From the NCBI GenBank assembly GCA_000328365.1, contig KB311873.1, forward strand, positions 72,555 through 136,554: DNA of 64,000 bases, written 5' to 3'. The notes beneath the pieces are model-generated. The model ran no database searches, was not told the origin of the DNA, and saw only the letters and a program-made list of their open reading frames with translations. A program made the position numbers and the translations under genes. Each line of letters opens with the position of its first letter. The first letter of the stretch is position 1. Positions 41,603 through 50,600 of the stretch are shown in pieces. The stretch is from Capitella teleta. Its lineage: Eukaryota; Annelida; Polychaeta; Capitellidae.

Positions 41603-44600
41603 CTGTGAAGAAGAGATCAACTTTCAGTCGCTAGCACAACACGAGAAGAAGCGGCGCATTATAGGAATTAGGACAGCGTTACGACAAATTAGGTCCACTA
41701 CCTCCTTGCCATTCATCGACCACTCGGAGGCACAAAATGATAGTCACTTAGATGACTCAAAGCATTCGCTACACAGACGAACCTCAATACATGTAAGTTA
41801 TTCACTGGAAAGCAAATGATAAACACTACACTACGTTGGACCACATGGAATAAAATCCACTCAGAACCGAGAAGAAGAAGAAGAAGAAGAAGAAGAAGGG
41901 AAATGCTCGGTTGCGCAACACGACGCCGCGTCAGCAGACATGGGATTGCGCAACGATGACGCAAGTGTGTCCGAAAATCCCCAAGTGTTCAAATCCACTC
42001 ACCTTCACCGCCCACCAACGAAACTCTCGAATTACATGAATGAATAGTTGGGCACACAGCCAAGAAATCGGCCACACCGAATCAATGATCGATGCAAATA
42101 TAATGCCAAGCACATTCCGTTACACCAGATGATTGACACGACGGGGCAAAACTGCGATGATTGCGGGTTACAGAGTGACTGAACGTCTGGATATGTGGCC
42201 TGAGCCAACACGAAAGGGTTCTTTGAGGGAACCGGGGTAACAGGGCAGAATCCAGGCCAGTCATAACGACCAGGCAGCAGAAGCAACAGATGTGCCGCTC
42301 ACAAGCAACAGCTCAAAGGCATTGATGCGCCCTGATGGGATCGGGTCACGCGCTGCATCAATGGATGTGCTCCTGGCATGCAGCCCCACAACAATCACAG
42401 CCACCTGCGCCGTGGAATGGCCTCCACCTAACTGGGTTAATCAGCTGTGGTAGTTCAGTCAGCAGGCTTCCCGATTATTTACCAATATTATAACTGTGTA
42501 ATCAATGAAAATCGTATCTTTATATGTCATATCATAATCAATGTTGTAACTAGAGCTGGCCGAATCGTGAAAAAGGGCAAATCGCCGAAGCGTCGGCAGT
42601 CTATTATTCGCCGAAGCCGAATCATTTGCGACTTCTCTAATGAAACACCCTCACTATCCTTGCCTAGATGAAAAATCCTCGAATTCCACCGTAATGTGGT
42701 TTTTCCCCTTTAAAATCTTGCATTCATTCAAACTTTTACTCTCCACCGACTAGTATTGGCACCTTATTGAACATCCAAGGAATGTCTGTCTTGGGAATAC
42801 GCTAATTATGTGCCCTATTATGGATACTTATACCTCATGTACTAGTATTACTAGTCAGCTGACAGACTTCATGAATCATGAATATACATTTGTCTTCCCA
42901 ATAGAAGAACTTCAGGGTGTTTGTTGAACTTTTTTTTCAAACTGTTCGGTTTTGCCTAAGCTTTGGGGATAGGCCAATATTCGCTGAATTTCGTAGCCGA
43001 ATCCGAAGCTTCGGTCTTCTCTAGTTGTAACGAATTTTGAAGGACGTCCGGATCAAACGACTAACCAAATTCCTGGGCAAATCAATACTTAGATTATGTT
43101 ACCGACAGTTACACAATATTATTAGAGGCCACCTTGTTCGCAGTACAGTGTAATTGGCACTTCAGAATCACCCAATCGTGTCCAAACTTCCCCTTAATGA
43201 CCGCCATGAATTGGTGAAGATTATGTTACCGACAATTACACAATGTCATTAGAGTCCACCTTGTTCGCAGCACAGGGTCACTGGCACTTCAGAATCAACC
43301 AAACGTGTCCAAAAGTCCCCTTAATGACCGCCCTCAACAGGTGAAGCGCAAGGGGTCGCCAGCAACCCCGATTGGCCATTCCTTTGATGGTCAACGAACG
43401 CAGTCCCTTTTGGTCACCCGCAAATTACTGGTGCTCAAATATTGGGCGATGTCGCATAAAAGTCCACGTCGATGAAGGTCAGAGTTCACCCCGACAACCT
43501 GAACTTAGGCCTGGTTTTTAATTTAGCAGTTACTATCTAACAGCAGTAAATGGATCAAGTGTTAATATGTAATGGATAAGGTCGTAATGACGGGGAAAAG
43601 ATTCAGCAGATCAATTATTATAATTCATATGCATCGTATAAGGGGCATCAACAGGCAACAACATTTTATAATCGAGATGCGATCGATGCCAGCGTAAGAA
43701 ATCGCGGTGTTTGAAGGGAGCGATCTGGAGAGAGCGCGGACAAAGGAGAAAGCGCACTGACCTGAGGGCATTGAGCAACCCTTCCACTTTGGCCGGCGTT
43801 TGGTCCTTCAGCACTCGAATCGTACTCTTCATCTGGTAGAAAGAGAACAAACAATTGGTCAGATACAGGGCATTGGTCAGATATAATCTTCTATTCGGGT
43901 TCATTTTGGTGCAAGTTAGATCTGTAAATACTAACAAATGTCTCCGTCAAAACAACAGTCAGTCAGTGGAATTTTGGGAAAATCATGAATCATTGGCTCA
44001 ATATGCTAAAAACGTGGATTGCTCACTCAGCATAGCGATCTTACGTTACAGCGCTACAGCTGATTACGACAACACAAAGGCCGATTTATTACAAAGCACT
44101 GAAGGCATATTAATTTCATTCAACAACACAGCCATTTTCATGAATTGTGAATTCATGATAAGTTTCATAGGATCTCTTGAATGAGCCCCCATGCCGGCAT
44201 GCCCCTAGCATCCGTGTTGGCGGCCGTATTGGGCATTCATGTCATTCAACGAGAAGAGCATCTCGTAGTTGAGCACACGTAACATTGGGGAGTCGCAATG
44301 AATGTATTTGAAATTAAATTAATTAAGACCCGCATCGCGATGCCTTCATAGACAATGTGTTAATCACATTCGCCATGGACTGACCAACGCCTCCTGGGGC
44401 CCAGTCGGGCCAGGCAGGACCTGTCAGGTGGTCAGCGGGCAGTCTGATCCGCAGTTATTATTAACAACAAAGATCATGAATAACCAAACGTCCATTTGCC
44501 TGATTAGGCTGGACAGGCATCCTGTACAGTGTACATCGTATAAACAAATATGGCGGCCGCTCTGACACATAGCATGACGTCACTGAAAAATGAAGTTCGA

Positions 44601-47600
44601 ACAATGACCTCGTCAGTCTACAGCGATACGAAAAAGCGGGTCAAGCTGCGATTAATCCGCGTGTGATATAACAGTGTTACATAACACCCTTCTTAGATGA
44701 GTTGCTGACTTCATCATGATTTGGGCAACGGGGTCAGGAGGGCTCGCAATGAGGGTGGCAGGATAAGTGGATAACTTAACGGTTTGAACCTCCAATGACC
44801 TGTCGATGCTGCTCAGATACTGCGCCCAAGTCAAATATTAGCAGATCATCTTCAACATGAAAGCCGCTCGATCAACTGACTCAGCAGCCCTGCTCACACG
44901 GGAGCATTGCAAGCAGGCTCAGAGCAGAGGAAAGTGAGAAGGTTCGAGAAGTGAGCAGGAGAATAAAAAGCTGGCGTCTCTTTTGTGATAAGTACTGAAA
45001 GCGAAGAATCGCGTTCGTGGAAGAAAGAGAAGAAAAACTAAGTGGCAGATATGCATCTTCAACGTCTTCAACCATAAATAAAAGCAAACACGAATTTCCT
45101 GCATTCGAACTACAGCGAAAGAAGAGCACACAAAGAAGTCGAGATGAGTTGAGAATTTACGGCCATTATGAAGACACCAAGACGAATGGAAGCAACAGTT
45201 GGGTTATCCTGTGATCTACACGCAAGAGCATTCATCATGGTCACCATGGTTACGAAACAAGAAAGTTTTTATTTTATCGAAAAGTCATGAAGTTCAATTG
45301 AGTTATTTCGTAAAATAAATGTCAGTGAACGTGTTAATAAATGGCGCGGTTGAAATTGGTAGTTTATAGGCTAAAAATCACAAATTTCGCGAAAATCCTA
45401 ATTCGAAGCTGCCAGGGTCATGATGGGTCAAAAGCCGAACATGAAGAATGAATTTTCGGCGAAAGTCACGAGTGGCGTAAGGAGTAAAAAAAACATTCAT
45501 AACAATTATCATTAAGTTTGCTTCAAGGTTGCTTTCGTGCAAACTCGAAGCTTGCAGCGAACGTTCAGTCTTCAGACGAACAGCTGTTTTCAGATGAGTC
45601 TTCAATTTTGAAACTTCCTCTGAAACCCGGCTGCATGCATAATTCAGTACCCCCATCTTACGTCACAATTGCGAACTCAGCACATCGGAACACCTCATCG
45701 TCGCCACAAAGGAAGCTTGTTCGCCGCAGTTTTCTCCCTTCGGCAATCGCAATGAAGCAAAACAGTTAGGCCCGTCGCATTTACCAATTTGTCGCCGACA
45801 TTTTGAATGTTTTACTACGCGTATAATGCCTAAGGAGACAAGCAGTGCTGCTTGCTAGTGTAGTAAATTACTTAACGCTATCAAGAAGGAGAGGTCTAAG
45901 CCCCTCACACGCAACATAGCGAAGGTTGTCATTATCTCCATGACAAGCCCTATAGCTCATGGACTGGGTAGGGGGTTGCAATAACGCACATATCACCCAT
46001 GGCAACGCGTAGTATATACACGGCCTGAATGAGACATATGATAGGTCTGTTCGTGGGTGGGTTGCAGATATACACCAATCGGCCTTTAAACTGATGCAGT
46101 GTTCGAAGTAGCGACCATCAAGGACGACAGACGTCTCTTGCTCTGAATATGAGTAATAGGTGTAGGTCAAGGTCGAACAAAGATGATTGACGGGTCAGTG
46201 TACGGGATGGGCGGAGCAACCGCAGCATGCAGGCACTAGGCCCAATACCACTACTATACGTAGTACTAAGTATCTCCACTTTACGCTGCGGCTTCAGAGT
46301 TGATTAGCTTCGAATTCAGTTAGCATTTAGCCTCTCAGCGGCTTATGGTTCGTAATTAGCTTTTCAGAACACCGATGTGTCAACAGCTTCTTGGCAATTA
46401 GAGCGGATTTATCGATCGTTACCTGGAACGGATTAAAAACTCCCAATTAACTAAGCAGTTTATTTTTAATGCGTTTGAACAGCGTGCTATTCGAGTGCGC
46501 TCATCCAATGTACCAACAAGGTCGGCTCCAACCGCCACCCAATCACGTTCATGTACAACAGTCTCACCCTCGCAGGGAAACGTTTACAGTTTCCTATGTT
46601 TTGAAAACAAGGCCCATGACCGAGAAAACGAAAACGACGAATAGCCAAAACTCAACGCAATTACACAGACTGAAAAAGGGCGAGATGTGAATGAGCTCGC
46701 AGTTGAAGGAGCTCTCTCGAACCAATCCCATCTCATTTTGAAGAAAATAAGAAGAAAAACATTTGTAAGAGTTAGGTACGGCTGTGAAAAACTGACGACA
46801 GGATGGGCTGGCAACGCATTCTTCAGTTATGATGGCATAGCGGCGCTAATTAATGCCCTACGCGCCTAATTACACGACATAACCCTAATTAGAGGCAGGT
46901 ATCTCATCCGTATGTGTATAGCCGGTTGACAATGAAGCTAATTGTAATTAGCACGAAGGTGAAATTCAAAGAGGACAAAAATAAGAAGGGAATTGATGGC
47001 AATCAACTTGAATGGCGATCTGCTCTTGAATTGTTACATCACCAGAAACACCATTCATGCGGCGCTGGACGGGAAGCTGGCGCCCAGTGTCCGCTACACT
47101 AGAACTTCAGGTGGTCTGACGTAACGTTTACAATGATATGACACATTTAGCAGCTGAAACCTCTCCTCTTCGGCCAGAATGGACGCGTCAAGGCGTCACA
47201 CATGGGGAGAGATAGAAGCACTATTGCTGGACGCTGTTGTAAATTCGAGTCGATATCTTTCTGAACTGAATACATGAAGACGCCAAGAGGCGTTCTAAGC
47301 ACACGCGCCTCATTTCACTGTTACAGCTGCGCTGAACATATAACGATAATTACGCCGGCAGTGTTATGGGTGGGGTGATTAATGTGCTCGCAAGGGCAGA
47401 ATAGAAGGATCAACTCATGAGTTCATTCACCCTCAACATTATCGGTTGTGAGGGCTTATAAAAAAAAAAAATAGTTGTACGTTTGCCAAAAAATGCAAGC
47501 CTCGAAACGTTACACCATCTGTGTGTAAGAGTTCAATGACCCGATGTTTAGGGCCTAAGGGGAGCTCGAGATGTTTCTGTATCGAACATCTGCGTCATAA

Positions 47601-50600
47601 TGATATAGGACTTGTTTTCAAACGATGACAGCTAAAAACAATTACAATATGCCACATAGGAAGGTCACTTGATGGATGGAGTGCGTTATGATTTCCACAC
47701 CTACGGTCCTGCTTACACAAGTTACGTTACGTAAATATCAAATGCGTTATGATGTGCGAAATATGAGGTTAAGGGCGTTATGATTCATATCAGTGAAAAG
47801 TTGACAGAAAAAGGTGCGTTATGATACTCACATCGATATTCGATCCCCTTGAGAATGCCCCAACAGGATGCACGTGGTCGAACAGGATAATAACTCCGAC
47901 CATAACTCTCAGGCAGAACATAATCGTTTCCTCATTCTGGAATTTACTCCTGTAATTTCTGATAAAAACACAAAAACAAACAAAACATGACATCAATTGC
48001 AAAAGTGACTGTCCACTCACGGATTTTCGATCATCACCCTACAAATACTAGCCATCGTACTGAGGCAGTCTGTCGTATTCTCTACAGGCAGATCTTTGTT
48101 CTATGGGGAGAAAAGGGTGATTAAAAGATAATTTTCAAGGCTAAATCAAGATCAAAGTCACTTAATCAGTCTAAGTGTTGATACAGGGTGATACATATAC
48201 ATGTAGTTCATTCATTCAGTTTAGGAGGTGTTTTCAATATTGCAGGAAGTCATACGAAACGCCCCTTTCTATGAAACCAGGTGCTGCATCACAAAATAAT
48301 CAATGTAGATCACAATAATGTAGATGGATTTGTCTTGCATCAAACAATATAGGTCTTTAACCAGGTCATTCTTTAATTCTTTAACGATAAAATCGTCAAA
48401 AAAAAGTGATTCAAAAACGCAATCAGCAATTCATGCATCAAGTGCTGTACTAAATGCAATGCACAGCACACAATCAAATAACATCATGAATGTATATTTA
48501 GAAAAATAATAAATAAATAAATAACAACAACATTTTCAATGTGACATGCTCTGGTCTACAAATAATTGGGCATCTTTAATAATGGTGGCTAGGGCAGTTT
48601 AATAGAGTGGGTTGAACAATGATTAAATTAACACATCATACATACATCCATACATCTTGCCTCAAGAAAACAAACGAATACAATGTACAAAACACTTTCT
48701 TCATTCATGCAGTTTGAGCTGGATTTTGTTGATAATTACTCATAAAACAAATACTCGTCCTCATAGGGAATGGCATCCATACCCTGTAGAACAGGAAATT
48801 TTCGCTATATTCGAGATCACGATCAACAGCGAAAATCAATTTTTCTGGGTGATCTTATACTAAATGATCCTACGCATGACTGCAAATAATTGGTGCCGTG
48901 AATAAAGGCCTCAGCCATAAAACCACGAAAACTGCAGTCCGCGGAAATTTCCTGTTGTACGGTATCTTATGACATCAAAACACACGGTTCCTTATGAATA
49001 ATTCACAAATAATCTTTTGCAATTTTTTTTATAAGAGAAGAAGAAAAACAGAACAGAAAAGGAACATAAAACAAGGAATCAGTTAAGAAAAATAAATAAA
49101 TAATAATGACTGAATTAGCCTTTGCCTTGTCGAGGCGCAACACAGCAACTTAAGAGCCGACTTGCACTCTTCGTAGTCTAAAAGGACATAAATAATCACC
49201 ATTGATTACATAGCAGAGTTCTTCTATGGCTAAACAAACAGCGACAGTTTCGCTATCAGGGAATGCGCAACATAAACTTTTTAAAATACGTAAAACGGGG
49301 GAAAATTCAATTGAGTAGAATGTTTCTATGTTCATCTTCAATTTGGCCAAAATCTCTTTGAAAGTTATTCCAAAGTCGGACAGACTATTGCAGGAATACA
49401 GACAGAGCTTAGACAAATCAGGGTTTTCAGACATCAAAGATTTGTTCATAAATTTGCAACACCTAATTAGTATCTGAGACTTCAGGTCAGGTTTGGAGCA
49501 AATAAAAGGGAGATATGACGATCTCGCAATGGACTTAATTTACAAACATATCTAACTGTATGTTTTCAGGCAGTTTCAAACGCAGAAAGTACAATAACGT
49601 TGAGAACCTCACAACCATAAAAACTTGTGCAAAAGGAATTGAACAATTATATTAAATGAATAAAACTTGAAACATGACAGTAAAATATTAGTGCAATGCA
49701 TCAGATCACTCGAAATACGCGCCACGGCACGCACACCATCAACGCTCGGCCCAATCAGAACACCTAGATGAAGAGCATGGTCATAGGCGTCTAAGAGGAT
49801 GACATAACATGCAAATTTTGATCACAATTGTGTACAATTGTGTACACAATTGTGTACAATTCAATAAGTTCAATGAGTGCAAATGTACAATGGACCGTCG
49901 AATGCTGGCGCTTAAACCCGAATTGCAAGGGATTAGTGCTAAGCACTTCAGAGCGCTGTGACAGGATGATCTTGTCTAAGATCTTGCCTATGATGTTACC
50001 TATGGCGATGGAGCAATAATTCGAACTGTCATTTTTCAACTTACGGGCATTGGGATCACAGTCGCAGAAAGAAACAAATTGGGCGCATACGAGTGACTGA
50101 ACATAATGTTATATAACTTAGAGAGATGAACAAACAAGCGGTGACTTCCATGAATGAAACTGTCAGAAGTCAATCCCTCACAAATATCAGCTTTCCCGTG
50201 CTCAAGATTCTTCACTGCTTTATTTAAAGCAAAATAAAAGTTTAATAAGCACTGCTCATCAAGTGAGTTGAATGTGCGTGATAACGGTGATAAAGAATAC
50301 AAAAGAAATGTGTCATTACACTGCATCGCTTTGCCATAATTAATCAATTATAATTTATAACATTATTTGATGAAATAAAATAAATCAATAAAAGAATTTC
50401 AATCTGAGATGAAAGGCTAATGCACCTATAGATGATAATTATTGTGTTATGTTTTTGCACGGTTTCACAGAAAATGACATGTTTGTAACACTTAACGCCG
50501 CCTCATCAAAAATCTCATTTCTTGTAAATAAACTGTGCAATCAGCATGTATACAAGTGTATTGTATTCAGAATGATAAATAATGTATAACTTACGTCAGA

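Larger units (their letters stand above)
41603..43761 (-). other. CYRI intron 8, 2159 bp, with MITE and tandem duplication
   Basis: Holds the hAT-type MITE (42551-43023), a 127-bp tandem duplication (43092-43345) and a (GAA)9 tract at 41871-41897. The segment 41931-42440 has short minus-strand open frames without recognisable homology. Confidence 0.85.
48101..50594 (-). other. CYRI intron 5, 2494 bp, holding a LINE remnant
   Basis: AT-rich intron containing the decayed LINE described separately (about 49140-50350). The rest is unassigned, with small A-rich (AAAT)n patches near 48506-48524 and 49089-49105. Confidence 0.85.

Noticed and set aside
41412-41819. 135-codon plus-strand frame
   Set aside because: Lies antisense to CYRI exon 9, and the conserved protein is on the other strand.
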